Shown piece by piece: positions 43,368 through 52,846 of a stretch of 64,000 nt of DNA. A model generated the notes under the pieces. It worked only from the letters and a program-made list of their open reading frames with translations. It did no database searches and was not told the DNA's origin. This stretch comes from Novosphingobium sp. KA1. Its GTDB lineage: Bacteria; Pseudomonadota; Alphaproteobacteria; Sphingomonadales; Sphingomonadaceae. Both the position numbers and the translations under genes were made by a program. The DNA is taken from assembly GCF_017309955.1 (NCBI RefSeq), contig NZ_CP021248.1:1268501-1332500 (forward strand). Reading direction: 5' to 3'. The number at the start of each line of letters is the position of its first letter. Positions within the stretch are counted from its first letter, which is position 1.

Positions 43368-46300
43368 TCATTTGAGCTCTGCCGGGGTCTGCGGGGCGGG
43401 CACCATGCGGACGGGCACGCCGCCCCGGACATTGTGCAGGGTGACGAGCTTCACCGCCTCCAGCGCATCGCCGGGGGCGCCGTCGCTGGTGACGGCCAGC
43501 GCCAGGTGGTTGGCGCCGTGGTGGTTCAGGATGCCCTCGGGGATCGGGAACAGGCGCTGCGGGCCGACGTGGGCGATGAACTGGCCCATGTTCCAGCCGT
43601 TGACGAAGATCAGCACGCGGTATTTCGCGGCCGAGCGCGGCGTCTCGGTATCCCCGAAGGCCAGCGCGATGGTGGCGTCCTGCCCCTTGGGCACGGCGAG
43701 GTCGAATGCGGTGCGATACCATGTCGTGCCCGGCTCCGCGCTGGTCGCCGGTACTGGCGCGGCGGTCCACCGGCTGTCGTCGAACAGCGGCAGGTGCCAG
43801 CCCATGCGCTCGCCATGGAGGCCGCCACTGTTGGCCGGGCCGCGCACCGGGTCGGCCAGGTCCTCGCCGCCGCGCTGGCCCTGGATCTTCCACGCGATCG
43901 GCACCGCGAAGCTGCGCCCGCCGGGCTGCGAGATCGAGGCGGAGATCAGCCCGCGCGCTTCCTTGTGGAAGTCGTCGGAATCGAGGTCCCAGTTGTGGCC
44001 GTTGTTGCGCACCATCACCGAAAGCACATGGCTTCCGCCGGCCCGCGCCTCGGACGGAAGGTCCAGCGTGACGGTGCCGGTGGTGATCGGGCGGGGGAGG
44101 CCGCCCGGTGTCTCGGCCTGACCGATGAACTGGCCGTCGAGCCAGGCCTGCACCAGCCCCGAGCCGCCCGCGCCGTAGAACAGCGAGACGGTTCTGGCGC
44201 CGGGATTGCCCTCGAACTTGCCGCGATACCAGACGTCGCCTTCGTGGAAGCCATAGGCATCCATCGCCATGTTGGGCTGGCCGTCCGGGCGCTGGGTGAT
44301 CGTGGCATTGGGGCGGCTGCCGCCGACGGCCTGCCAGCCGCTGTCGTCGAATCTCGGATCGGCCTCCGGCGAACCCTTGGCCATGCGCCAGCCGCTGAGC
44401 GCGGGAAGCGTGATCGGAGCTGGGCCGGCAAGAGGCATGGTTGCGGCGAGGCTGCCGACGGTGGATGCCCTGGCGGGGACAGGCGCGCCGTTCCATGTCA
44501 GCGCGCGGACGGCGGCGGGGGCCCAGACTTCGAGACCGGCCGCTTCGTCAGTGTCACCGGTCAGCGCCAGCGCGCCGGATGTGAACGACGCGCGCCGGAC
44601 CAGCTGCGGACCGCGCACGAGAACGGGGCCTGCGGAGGAATCCACGCGGGTGTAGCGGGCGGCTTCGGCCTCGTCGGCAAGGATCAGGATCAGGTCGCCG
44701 CGCCCGCCGCCGGTCAGGCGCAGCACGGTGCGGCCCCCATGCCCAGTTGCGTGCGCGTAGGTGACTTTCAGGTCGCCCTTGGTGTCGTTGAAGGCGGTTT
44801 CTGCCGCGCCTTCCAGAACCGTGACTTTCGGGGCCGAGGTATAGCGCAGCACGGTCTCGCCCGGCTCCCCGGCACGGCCGTAAAGCAGCAGCAGGTCAGC
44901 GTTTCCGGCCTTGGACACGGATTGCAATTCGGAGGTCGAATAGACCAGCCGCTGCCCGCCAAGGTTCACCCCGGCGACCAGCCACTTGGCATCGAAGCCG
45001 TTGAGCTGCAACGGAAATGCGTAGCGTCCATCCGGCAGCGTGACGGTCACCGTGAAGCGGTCATCGCTCTGCCCGTTCGACGGTTTGTGCGCCACCAGCA
45101 GGAAGCGCGCGTCGGTCTCCGGGCTCTTGTTGTGATAGACCTGAATATTGGGCGAAGAGACCTCGGGTGCGCCCGCCGGGATCATGCCCGCAAGGTCAGG
45201 GACCGAGGCGATCAAGCCGCCCAATTGCTTCATCTCCAACGCCTTTTCGCGCAGGTTCCGCGCCTCGGAAATGGCGGCGCCATAGTCGTAGCTGGTGAAC
45301 ACCACCGGGGCCGGCAGCCAGCCCCAGCTGGTGCCGCCATAAGTCATGTAGAAACTCTGGATGCCTATGCCGTTGGCCAGATTGGTGCCGTAGAACACCC
45401 GCTGGAACCGCTTGCCGCGCTGGACCGCGTTGCACGCATAGCCACCGTTGGACCCCCAGTAATCGAACCAGCCGCCGCCGAATTCGGCCAGGAATCCGGG
45501 CGTTTTCGGCGAAGCAGAGGCACCACCTTTCGCGCCGCCTATTCCGTAGAAACCCCAGTCCGGCGCGGCCACGCTGCGGGTCGGCTTGCCTTCCACGGTG
45601 CAGGTGCCGCCGGGGTAACCGTCGAACGCATACATGTCGTTGGGGCCGTGGACGACCTTGTCGACCGGCGAGCCCTCCGGCACCCAGTAGCCGTTACGGC
45701 CCTGATCGTTGTGGAAGATCGGCACGGTAATGCCGTCGGCACGCGCCTTGGCGTAGAGGTGGTCCATGTAGCGGCGCTGCGCGGGCGTGGTCAGGGCGAG
45801 TTCGTTCTCGATCTGGTGGAGGATCACCGAGCCCTTATGGCCCTTGCCGTCGCCGTTGATCTGGTGGCGCGCAATGATCGCGTTGACCCGCGTCAGCCAC
45901 TCGTCGGCGGCGGCCATATATTCGGGATCGTCGGTGCGGGCGCGGGCCTTCTGGTTGACCAGCCAACCCGGAAATCCGCCGCGCGACAGTTCCGCGTTCA
46001 CGTAAGGCCCGGCACGGGTCATGACCCAGAGGCCCTCTTCCTCCGCCATCGTCAGCAGGCGGTCGAGATCGCGAATACCGCTGAAATCGTAGACACCCTG
46101 CTTGGGCGAGTGGTAGCCCCAGTCGAAATAGAGCGCGACGGTGTTGAACCCGCTGGCCTTCATCTTCTGCAGCACGTCACGCCAGAGATCCGGGCTGGGC
46201 AGGCGGAACGGGTGGAACTCGCCCGACCAGATCACCTGCCGCTTGCCGTCGATCATCAGTGAACGCGCATCGAACGAGATACGGCCGAAGGTCTGGACCG

Positions 46301-46394
46301 GCGCGGCAAGATCGGCAGTCGGCTTCGCGCCCTGCGCCAGAGCAGGCAGCGGAGCAGCGGAAAGAAGCAGGGCAAGAAGGAAAGCGCGCTTCAT
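43368..46394 (-). CDS. Beta-galactosidase, GH35, exported
   Basis: A 1008-residue enzyme with a Sec signal peptide (cut near ALAQG). The GH35 TIM barrel has WSGEFHPFRLP, RAGPYVNAELSRGGFPGWL, the acid/base in HQIENE (about E198) and the nucleophile in LAEFGGGW (about E304). Beta domains 2-5, including jelly rolls with FVNGWNMGQF and WYRTAFDL, follow, as in the large fungal-type enzymes. It would trim galactan side chains of RG-I in the periplasm. It starts 4 bp after rhaM and precedes GH105. Confidence 0.93.
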   Translation of the reverse strand: MKRAFLLALLLSAAPLPALAQGAKPTADLAAPVQTFGRISFDARSLMIDGKRQVIWSGEFHPFRLPSPDLWRDVLQKMKASGFNTVALYFDWGYHSPKQGVYDFSGIRDLDRLLTMAEEEGLWVMTRAGPYVNAELSRGGFPGWLVNQKARARTDDPEYMAAADEWLTRVNAIIARHQINGDGKGHKGSVILHQIENELALTTPAQRRYMDHLYAKARADGITVPIFHNDQGRNGYWVPEGSPVDKVVHGPNDMYAFDGYPGGTCTVEGKPTRSVAAPDWGFYGIGGAKGGASASPKTPGFLAEFGGGWFDYWGSNGGYACNAVQRGKRFQRVFYGTNLANGIGIQSFYMTYGGTSWGWLPAPVVFTSYDYGAAISEARNLREKALEMKQLGGLIASVPDLAGMIPAGAPEVSSPNIQVYHNKSPETDARFLLVAHKPSNGQSDDRFTVTVTLPDGRYAFPLQLNGFDAKWLVAGVNLGGQRLVYSTSELQSVSKAGNADLLLLYGRAGEPGETVLRYTSAPKVTVLEGAAETAFNDTKGDLKVTYAHATGHGGRTVLRLTGGGRGDLILILADEAEAARYTRVDSSAGPVLVRGPQLVRRASFTSGALALTGDTDEAAGLEVWAPAAVRALTWNGAPVPARASTVGSLAATMPLAGPAPITLPALSGWRMAKGSPEADPRFDDSGWQAVGGSRPNATITQRPDGQPNMAMDAYGFHEGDVWYRGKFEGNPGARTVSLFYGAGGSGLVQAWLDGQFIGQAETPGGLPRPITTGTVTLDLPSEARAGGSHVLSVMVRNNGHNWDLDSDDFHKEARGLISASISQPGGRSFAVPIAWKIQGQRGGEDLADPVRGPANSGGLHGERMGWHLPLFDDSRWTAAPVPATSAEPGTTWYRTAFDLAVPKGQDATIALAFGDTETPRSAAKYRVLIFVNGWNMGQFIAHVGPQRLFPIPEGILNHHGANHLALAVTSDGAPGDALEAVKLVTLHNVRGGVPVRMVPAPQTPAELK

Positions 46395-46398
46395 CGGC

Positions 46399-46731
46399 TC
46401 AGTCCATGTGGAACAGCAGCGGGAGCGGCCATTCCTTCGGCTGGTTGCCAGGCTCCACTTCCATCAGCGGGGCCATATGGTCCCACCAGCGGCGCATCAC
46501 CGGGTGATCGGGCAGGGTATCGCGGGTATTGCCGGGAAGCGCGCGCAGCACCGCGAAAAGCGCGAGGCTCTGCTCGTCAAGGAAGATCGAATAGTCGCGA
46601 ATGCCCGCCTCGGTCAGCAACGCGGAGAGTTCGGGCCAGATCGCATCGTGCCGGCGGCGATACTCATCGACCGTGCCGGGCTTCAACTGCATCCTGAAGG
46701 CGTGGATCGACCCCATCCCCTTATCCGGCAC
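46399..46731 (-). CDS. rhaM: L-rhamnose mutarotase
   Basis: About 110 residues of the RhaM family. The active-site pair Tyr/His is in DEYRRRHDAIWPEL with the same spacing as in E. coli (Y18, H22), and MRRWWDHMAPLME supplies the Trp pair. It converts alpha- and beta-rhamnose. The GTG at 46731 is chosen: GGGAGAG lies 5 bp upstream. The ATG at 46752 has no ribosome-binding site and falls inside the TCCATATAATGGA dyad; an ATG at 46716 is also possible. It opens the operon with GH35, GH105 and the GPH carrier and indicates rhamnose as a product of the pathway. Confidence 0.9.
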   Translation of the reverse strand: MPDKGMGSIHAFRMQLKPGTVDEYRRRHDAIWPELSALLTEAGIRDYSIFLDEQSLALFAVLRALPGNTRDTLPDHPVMRRWWDHMAPLMEVEPGNQPKEWPLPLLFHMD

Positions 46732-46743
46732 CACGACTCTCCC

Positions 46744-46761
46744 ATGTTCCATTATATGGAT
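46744..46761 (-). promoter_or_regulatory. Candidate pectin-regulon operator before rhaM
   Basis: On the minus strand ATCCATATAATGGAACAT carries the dyad TCCAT-ATA-ATGGA and includes a perfect TATAAT, a likely -10 box. It aligns with the dyad at 49773-49792. A repressor bound here would block the rhaM-GH35-GH105-carrier operon. Confidence 0.5.
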
Positions 46762-46800
46762 TTCAATGCCGTTATTTGGTAGCCCGTCCCACCCCGCTCG

Positions 46801-48339
46801 TCAATCGCCATTCTGATGCAAAGGGGTGTTCGAAAAGGCCGAAAATGCGACGTTTTCGAGCCAGATGGGCCGACGCGCCTCGTGAAGAAACGTTTCCGCG
46901 TGAAACTTGTCCACGGTCAGGCGTTCCACATGACGGGCCCAGAGCGCCCAGGCCGGGAGCACCCCGAACATGCTGGGCTCGGGATAGGCAGCCGCCAGTT
47001 CAGCAATGTTTTCCTCGGCTTGCGGCGCGCTTCCCGGCACCGTACCCGCTTCGCCATAGACCAGGTGGACGTCGCGCATGACCAGCGATTCGATCGGCCG
47101 ACTGGCCAGTCCGGCAAAGGCCGCAGGAAAGCGCGGATCGATTCCCCGCGCGTCGATCTCCGAGAGAAGGACCTGCCGCACCCCGCCGATGCCGGCGCCG
47201 TCCGGCCCGCGCCGCCGGTCACCAAGGCGCACGAACAAGGGGGCCGTCGTCACGTCCCGCATGGTGAGACGGGTGGCGACGATGTTCTCCATCATGCCGC
47301 CATCCACCGTTTCCAGTGCCAGGCCCCGGCAATGGGTGAAGCTGCAGTCCTGCACCTTGACGTTGCGATAGCCGCCGTTGCTTTCGGTACCGAGCTTGAT
47401 CCGGCCGGTCACGCGGTCGCGGTCCGGTGCGAATTTTTGCGTCCTTGTCCGGGTCCCGTCGATCAGTGTGCCCATGTCGTAGCCGGACACCGCGCAATCA
47501 CGGATCACCACGTTTTGAGCGGCTATCGGCTCGCCCAATGCCAGGCTGGACTTGACGACGATGCCGTCGTCGTTGGGGGAGTTGACCTTGCAACCGCGCA
47601 CCACCGTGTCCTGCACGCAGTCGAGGTCGATACCGTCGCGATCGGTGTCGATCGTGAGGTCTTCGATCACCAGGCCGCGCGTGCCGGTGGCAAGGATCGC
47701 GAAGTGCCCACCCTTGCTTACGGTAAAACCCGAAAGACGGATATTGCGTCCGCGCTTGAGTGCGATCGCCTTGTTGCCTTGGCCGTCCATCGCCGCAATG
47801 GCGGGTTCCAGCAGGCCGATTTCCCTGGCGCTCATCCCCTGCATGGAGAGCGGACGCTCTCCGGTCTGCGCCTGCCAGCGCGCGCCGGGGCCGTCGCGAG
47901 TGAGGCCCAGGCCGTGGATCAGGCCGGAGCCTTCGATCACGACGTTCTCCACGTCCTCACCCCAGATCAGGCTGTTGCGCCAGTGGCTATGGCCGAAATC
48001 CTGATAGAGGCCTGAAGCGGGCTCGGGCGGGTCGTAGCTTCCACCGTGAAGCGCGGGGGCCGCCGCGATGATCGTTGCCCCATGCTCGAAGAGCAACCGG
48101 ATCCGGCTCCTGAGGCGGATCGAGAAGCAGAGGTAACGGCCTTTCGGTACCACAACCGTACCGCCGATGCGCGCGGCTTCGGCAATCGCCGCATTGAAGG
48201 CCGGGCTATCGATGGCCACGCCGTCGCCCTTGGCGCCAAAATGGCGAACGTCAAAGCGCCCTTGCGCGGCAAGCACGGATCGCGGCATCACTGACCCTAT
48301 CATGCTGAACGCGCAAAATTGGCGGCGGGGCAGATCCAC
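46801..48339 (-). CDS. GH28 family protein, probable rhamnogalacturonan hydrolase
   Basis: A 512-residue exported protein with a Tat-like leader (PRRQFCAFSMIGSV). The right-handed beta-helix has the GH28 motifs DRDGIDLD (NTDG position), NDDGIVVKS (DD motif) and GRIKLGTESNGGYRN (RIK motif). The GHG motif His is absent: the equivalent turn reads VSGYDMGTLIDGT. This variant is common in Bacteroidetes-type pectin clusters and is often called rhamnogalacturonidase. The GTG start at 48339 overlaps the end zone of CE12 (4 bp gap) with GGAAGGGAG upstream. Substrate is inferred from context. Confidence 0.85.
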   Translation of the reverse strand: MDLPRRQFCAFSMIGSVMPRSVLAAQGRFDVRHFGAKGDGVAIDSPAFNAAIAEAARIGGTVVVPKGRYLCFSIRLRSRIRLLFEHGATIIAAAPALHGGSYDPPEPASGLYQDFGHSHWRNSLIWGEDVENVVIEGSGLIHGLGLTRDGPGARWQAQTGERPLSMQGMSAREIGLLEPAIAAMDGQGNKAIALKRGRNIRLSGFTVSKGGHFAILATGTRGLVIEDLTIDTDRDGIDLDCVQDTVVRGCKVNSPNDDGIVVKSSLALGEPIAAQNVVIRDCAVSGYDMGTLIDGTRTRTQKFAPDRDRVTGRIKLGTESNGGYRNVKVQDCSFTHCRGLALETVDGGMMENIVATRLTMRDVTTAPLFVRLGDRRRGPDGAGIGGVRQVLLSEIDARGIDPRFPAAFAGLASRPIESLVMRDVHLVYGEAGTVPGSAPQAEENIAELAAAYPEPSMFGVLPAWALWARHVERLTVDKFHAETFLHEARRPIWLENVAFSAFSNTPLHQNGD

Positions 48340-48343
48340 CGCG

Positions 48344-49558
48344 TCAGCTCCCTTCCGGCTTGCCTTCATCCAGCGGAATGCTCGGCGCGATCGGCACGGC
48401 ATCCGGCAAAGGCGGGTGCGAAGGATCGAAGTTCCGGAGCACCACGTAAGGCGCGAGCTCTGGGATCTTCTCGACCACCTGCCGCGCAATCGCGGCGGCA
48501 AAGAGCCAGGCGCCGTAATTGTTGTTGTGCGTCCGGTCCTTGCCGTTTTCGGCAAAGGCCTGCGGCGAGACATTGGGGCCGAGCGCCTGGATGATCGCGA
48601 TGCTGTCGCGGTTAAGGTCGATCAGCGGGACTTTCTCGTCCGCCGCCACCTTGCGCACAGCAGCGGCATAGGCGCCAAGCGTGTCCTTGATCTTGCCGGT
48701 ATCGTCGAAATTGCGTCGTTCGGGTGAGGTGACCAGCACCGGATGTACGCCGCGACGGCGCGCTTCGGCGATGTAACTGCGCAAGTAGGCGGGATAGGTC
48801 AGTTCCGGATCGAGATAGGTCATCGGCCATTCGGCCTTCTGGTCGTTGTGGCCGAACTGGATAAACAGCCAATCGCCCGCGCGCATCTGGGTCAGCACCT
48901 TGGAAAAACGCAGCTGGGCGATGAAGGACTTCATCGTCGCGCCGGACTTGGCGTGGTTGGCGACGACCAGGTGATCGTCGAGCATTGCCGGCAGCATCTG
49001 TCCCCAACTGGTGAAAGGCTCGGCATACTGGTCCGCCACGGTGGAATCACCGGCAAGGAATAACCGCGGCGCATCAGCGGGCTCGATGTGGATGGCTGTG
49101 ACGCGCGGCTGGCCAAGGAATTCCAACGTCAGCTTGTCGTCCCAGCTGAAACTGGCGAGATCGCGCTCGTCCAGCAGTACTGCCTGCCCGAACCGGGGTG
49201 CCCCTGCCGGTTGGCGCGGCAGCCGGGCGTCGCGGACATCGACAAGGAACGTACGCGACACCATCTCTCCGCGCCGCGTCGCGACGTCACGCAGGAACAG
49301 GCGGCGGCTCTCTGCCTTGACGGTGGTTCGGCCCGCGCTGCGCTTGTCGCCGAGGGTCAGGGTGACGCGGTATGTGCCCTGCGGCAGCGACACGGAATAC
49401 AAGAATTCACCGGAAGGATCGCGCCGCTCGGCCCCGTTTCCGCCCGGTTGGTAACCGGGCATTTCCTGGGGCGCCTTGCCGGCCAGATCGATGTCGACGA
49501 TCGGCGCGCCGCTGGTTGCGGAAGCGACAGCCAATGCCAGCGCCGTGGTCAGGGACAT
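48344..49558 (-). CDS. Rhamnogalacturonan acetylesterase, CE12 (SGNH hydrolase)
   Basis: A 404-residue exported esterase. After a signal peptide (cut near SATSG) comes a beta-sandwich domain of about 140 residues (GTYRVTLTLGDKRSAGRT), then an SGNH domain with block I FLAGDSTVAD (about S172), FGHND (block III, Asn) and DRTHNNNYGA (block V Asp and His). The N-terminal domain plus GDSL order is that of YesT/RhgT-like enzymes, which remove acetyl groups from the galacturonate of RG-I. The ATG at 49558 has GGAGAGG 6 bp upstream. It is divergent from the TonB receptor and heads the CE12-GH28 unit. Confidence 0.92.
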   Translation of the reverse strand: MSLTTALALAVASATSGAPIVDIDLAGKAPQEMPGYQPGGNGAERRDPSGEFLYSVSLPQGTYRVTLTLGDKRSAGRTTVKAESRRLFLRDVATRRGEMVSRTFLVDVRDARLPRQPAGAPRFGQAVLLDERDLASFSWDDKLTLEFLGQPRVTAIHIEPADAPRLFLAGDSTVADQYAEPFTSWGQMLPAMLDDHLVVANHAKSGATMKSFIAQLRFSKVLTQMRAGDWLFIQFGHNDQKAEWPMTYLDPELTYPAYLRSYIAEARRRGVHPVLVTSPERRNFDDTGKIKDTLGAYAAAVRKVAADEKVPLIDLNRDSIAIIQALGPNVSPQAFAENGKDRTHNNNYGAWLFAAAIARQVVEKIPELAPYVVLRNFDPSHPPLPDAVPIAPSIPLDEGKPEGS

Positions 49559-49600
49559 CGTCATCCTCTCCGTCTCGTGAACCGCCTTGATAACGGGACA

Positions 49601-49620
49601 ATCCCATATGAAGGACCATT
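49601..49620 (-). promoter_or_regulatory. Candidate pectin-regulon operator on the CE12 side
   Basis: ATCCCATATGAAGGACCATT resembles the complete dyad at 49773-49792 and lies 43 bp before the CE12 start. A weaker related stretch, CATATAAAGGGACG, follows at 49625-49638. Confidence 0.4.
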
Positions 49621-49772
49621 AATGCATATAAAGGGACGCAAGGAAGTCAATCCAAGGGACATCGTTTCCCCGCGACGAGACGCTCCGTTTCTGCGGGGAA
49701 ATTATCGAGACAGATCGATCAGCAGCGATTTTGACTGGAAATGAGCGAACTTGGGATATATGGTAAAACTCG

Positions 49773-49792
49773 ATCCCACATAATGGGACATT
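49773..49792 (+). promoter_or_regulatory. Candidate pectin-regulon operator, full dyad
   Basis: ATCCCACATAATGGGACATT holds the dyad TCCCA-CATAA-TGGGA with CATAAT, a possible -10 box, at its centre. It lies 26 bp before the receptor start. It is the most complete of four related sites in the window. Confidence 0.55.
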
Positions 49793-49817
49793 ATAAAACA
49801 ATAACGGGAGTGTGATA

Positions 49818-52772
49818 ATGGGAAGGGCAACCTCGAGGTCCATCAGGTGCAACCGGACGTCGGCATCGCTGCTGGCGATGGCGGCGATGATGACAGTGTC
49901 GTTTCCGGCGTTTGCGCAGGAAGCTGCAGCGCAAGACGGTAACGCCCAGCAGCCACCCAGCGCCGAGGACATCATTGTCACCGGTTTCCGCGCCTCGCTG
50001 AACGCGGCGCTGGCCGACAAGCGCGATCAGACCGCCGCCATCGACACGATCAAGGCCGAAGACCTGGGCAAGTTTCCCGATTCCAATCTGGCCGAATCGA
50101 TGCAGCGCATTCCCGGCGTCGCTCTCCAGCGCGGCGATGGCGGCGAAGGCAAGAACATCTCCGTGCGCGGGCTTGGCGCCGACTTCACCCGCGTGCGCAT
50201 CAACGGCATGGAATCCGCGGCCCAGACCGGCGGCTCGGACATCTACGGGGCCGGCAACAATGGGCGCAGCTTCGACTTCAACGTCTTCCCCACCGAGATC
50301 TTCTCCGCGCTCACCGTGCGCAAGACACCATCGGCGGATGTCGAGGAGGGTTCGCTGGGCGCGACCGTCGATCTCAGCGCACCAAGGCCGTTCGATTCCG
50401 CCAAGGATTTCGTCCTCTCGGCCACCGCACGCGGCGTGTGGAATGAATTGTCGAAGCAGGTCGATCCGCGCGCGTCCGCCCTGGTCTCCAAGCAGTTCGG
50501 CGACAGCGGCTTCGGCGTGCTGGGTTCGATCGCCTACCAGAGGCGCCATACGCGCGAAGTCGGCTATTCGGCGGTCGACATTCTCTCGGCCAACCAGAAC
50601 GGCATGTTCTGCTCGCCGCTGGGCTTTACCCCGCAGACCCCGGTCACCAGCGCGACGACCGGCGCCAGCGCCGCGAACTGCTCCACCGGCAATCCGCGCA
50701 CCAGCGATCCTGCAGCCTACCAGACCGTCTATGACGCCCGCCGCGACGATCTGCCGAATACCCCCGGCAGCGGCGCCTTCTTCCCGCGCATTCCCCGCTA
50801 CATCAATTCGCAGCAGTCGCAGGAGCGCATCGGCGGAACGATGACGCTGCAGTACAAGCCGGACGACGATACCGACATCTCGCTCGACCTGCTGTACTCC
50901 CGCTTCAACGTCACGCGCGACGACAATTACATCGAGGCGATATCGTTCGGTCGTTCGGCATCGAACCAGGGCTACCCGATGATGTCGCTCAAGGATGTCC
51001 AGCTTTCCGATCTGGGATCGGTAGAATATGCCCTGCTCGACGGCGTCGACGTACGCTCGGAAGGCCTGCACTCCGAATACTCGACCACGTTCAAGCAGGC
51101 TAACCTCAACTTCATGCACCGCTTCGGCGACCGGCTGACGGTGGACGGCAAGGTCGGCCTCAACCGCTCCGTCTGGCGCGACAAGGTCCGCATGCAGTAC
51201 TACATGGATGCGCTCGATACCGACAACTTCTCGATCGACTACAGGGATGGCGGCCAGACGCCGGTACTGGGCTTCGGTTTCGACGTCTCCGATCCCACGC
51301 AGTTCCGTTACGGCGTCTCACCGGGCGCCGGAGTCGTCACCGGCGGATTCAGCCTTCAGGGCAAACCCGCCACCAACACCACCAATGGCGTACTGGGCGA
51401 GATCAACGCTCATTACGAAGTATCGGATGCATTCAAGGTTCATCTTGGCGGGCAATACCGTTCAAGCGACTTCAAGCAGCGCCTGACGACCTATTACACT
51501 GCCGATACGCTGGTTCAAAACCTGCCATCCGGCACTTCGCTGGCCGATCTCACCAAGCAGATCACCGGTGTGGACAGTCTCTGGGGCCATGGTGCTCCGT
51601 CGAGCTGGGCCACGCTCGACTGGCGCAAGCTTGCGGATACCTTCAACCTGTTCGACGCCCGCACCTGCACCGGCTGCGGTGAGATCAATCCGGGCGTCAA
51701 GGAAGAGGAATCGAGCGCCTACCTCATGGGCACGTTCGATTTCAGCGATGCGGTGGGCTTTGGCCTGCGCGGCGATATCGGCTTGCGTTACATCCACACC
51801 TGGCAGCGTTCGACCGGGTACCTCAACCTGGCCGACGCGACCTCGCCGACCGGCCTTGCCGGCCAGTTCCGCGCGGTTTCGCGCAGCTATGACGACTGGT
51901 TGCCCTCCGCCAACCTCGTCATCGAACCGATGCAGAACCTCCTGGTGCGCCTGTCCGCCGCCAAGGTCATGTCGCGCCCCGCGCTGACCGCGCTGGCGCC
52001 GACGGTGACGATCAACCCGGTGACCCGCTCCGGATCGCTGGGCAATCCCCTGCTCGAACCGATCCGTGCGACCACCTTCGACGCAGCCGTGGAATGGTAC
52101 TTCCGCCCCGGTGCCCTGCTGTCGGCAGCGTTCTTCTACAAGGACATCAAGACATATGTGCAGAGCGTGAACTCGCTCGTGCCGTTCAGTTCACTCGGCC
52201 TACCCGATGCTCTGCTCACCGGCAGCAATACGACGCCCGACGAACTGTTCAACATCGCCACCCCTACCAACACGCCGGGCGGCCCGCTCAAGGGCATCGA
52301 GCTGAACGCCCAGATCCCGTTCAACTTCATGACCGGTTTCTTCAGTCACTTCGGCGTGCTGGCGAACTACACGCATGTCATGTCGAAGATCAATTACTGC
52401 CTCACCAGCTCCGGCGGCGTCTGCACGGTGACAACCAAGGACGACCTTGTCGGCCTGTCGAAGGACACCGCGTCCGGCACGCTCTACTGGGAGAACGCCA
52501 AGTTCTCGATCCGCGGCACGATCAATTACCGCGGGCCGTTCATTCGCGGCATTCCCGCCTCGCCCGGCAGTGATCTGGTCGGTAACCGGGCAACCACGTT
52601 TGTCGACGCCTCCGCTTCATACAATCTTACCGACAGCGTGAAGCTGATCGTCGAGGGCACCAACCTCACCGACGAACAGAACAGCCTCTACACCGACAGC
52701 CAGCGGCAGGACACCCTGTTCCAGACCCGCGTCGGGCGCACGATCTCGGCTGGCGTCAATGTGAAATTCTGA
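49818..52772 (+). CDS. TonB-dependent receptor, Caulobacter/Xanthomonas type
   Basis: A 984-residue receptor. A basic N-region and Sec signal peptide (cut near AFAQEA), the TonB box EDIIVTGFRASL, the plug (DLGKFPDSNLAESMQRIPGV, then GLGADFTRVRINGM) and a barrel ending AGVNVKF are all typical of the subfamily that imports plant oligosaccharides. The start at 49818 has GGGAG 7 bp upstream; a GTG six bases earlier is less good. It is divergent from CE12 and GH28 with two candidate operators between. Rhamnogalacturonan oligosaccharides are the probable cargo. Confidence 0.94.
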   Translation: MGRATSRSIRCNRTSASLLAMAAMMTVSFPAFAQEAAAQDGNAQQPPSAEDIIVTGFRASLNAALADKRDQTAAIDTIKAEDLGKFPDSNLAESMQRIPGVALQRGDGGEGKNISVRGLGADFTRVRINGMESAAQTGGSDIYGAGNNGRSFDFNVFPTEIFSALTVRKTPSADVEEGSLGATVDLSAPRPFDSAKDFVLSATARGVWNELSKQVDPRASALVSKQFGDSGFGVLGSIAYQRRHTREVGYSAVDILSANQNGMFCSPLGFTPQTPVTSATTGASAANCSTGNPRTSDPAAYQTVYDARRDDLPNTPGSGAFFPRIPRYINSQQSQERIGGTMTLQYKPDDDTDISLDLLYSRFNVTRDDNYIEAISFGRSASNQGYPMMSLKDVQLSDLGSVEYALLDGVDVRSEGLHSEYSTTFKQANLNFMHRFGDRLTVDGKVGLNRSVWRDKVRMQYYMDALDTDNFSIDYRDGGQTPVLGFGFDVSDPTQFRYGVSPGAGVVTGGFSLQGKPATNTTNGVLGEINAHYEVSDAFKVHLGGQYRSSDFKQRLTTYYTADTLVQNLPSGTSLADLTKQITGVDSLWGHGAPSSWATLDWRKLADTFNLFDARTCTGCGEINPGVKEEESSAYLMGTFDFSDAVGFGLRGDIGLRYIHTWQRSTGYLNLADATSPTGLAGQFRAVSRSYDDWLPSANLVIEPMQNLLVRLSAAKVMSRPALTALAPTVTINPVTRSGSLGNPLLEPIRATTFDAAVEWYFRPGALLSAAFFYKDIKTYVQSVNSLVPFSSLGLPDALLTGSNTTPDELFNIATPTNTPGGPLKGIELNAQIPFNFMTGFFSHFGVLANYTHVMSKINYCLTSSGGVCTVTTKDDLVGLSKDTASGTLYWENAKFSIRGTINYRGPFIRGIPASPGSDLVGNRATTFVDASASYNLTDSVKLIVEGTNLTDEQNSLYTDSQRQDTLFQTRVGRTISAGVNVKF

Positions 52773-52812
52773 CCTCCGAGTTCCCGGCGGGGCCCTCCCG
52801 CGCCGGCACTCA

Positions 52813-52841
52813 CGGCTCCCGGATCCTCCATCCGGGAGCCG
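52813..52841. terminator. Bidirectional terminator between receptor and GH43-like gene
   Basis: CGGCTCCCGGAT and ATCCGGGAGCCG pair perfectly around CCTCC, followed by CCTTTTC on the plus strand. It sits between convergent genes, 41 bp after the receptor stop. Confidence 0.8.
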
Positions 52842-52846
52842 CCTTT

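Noticed and set aside
43434..46262. A 942-residue plus-strand open frame opposite GH35
   Set aside because: Antisense shadow of the GH35 gene, with repetitive composition and no recognisable fold.
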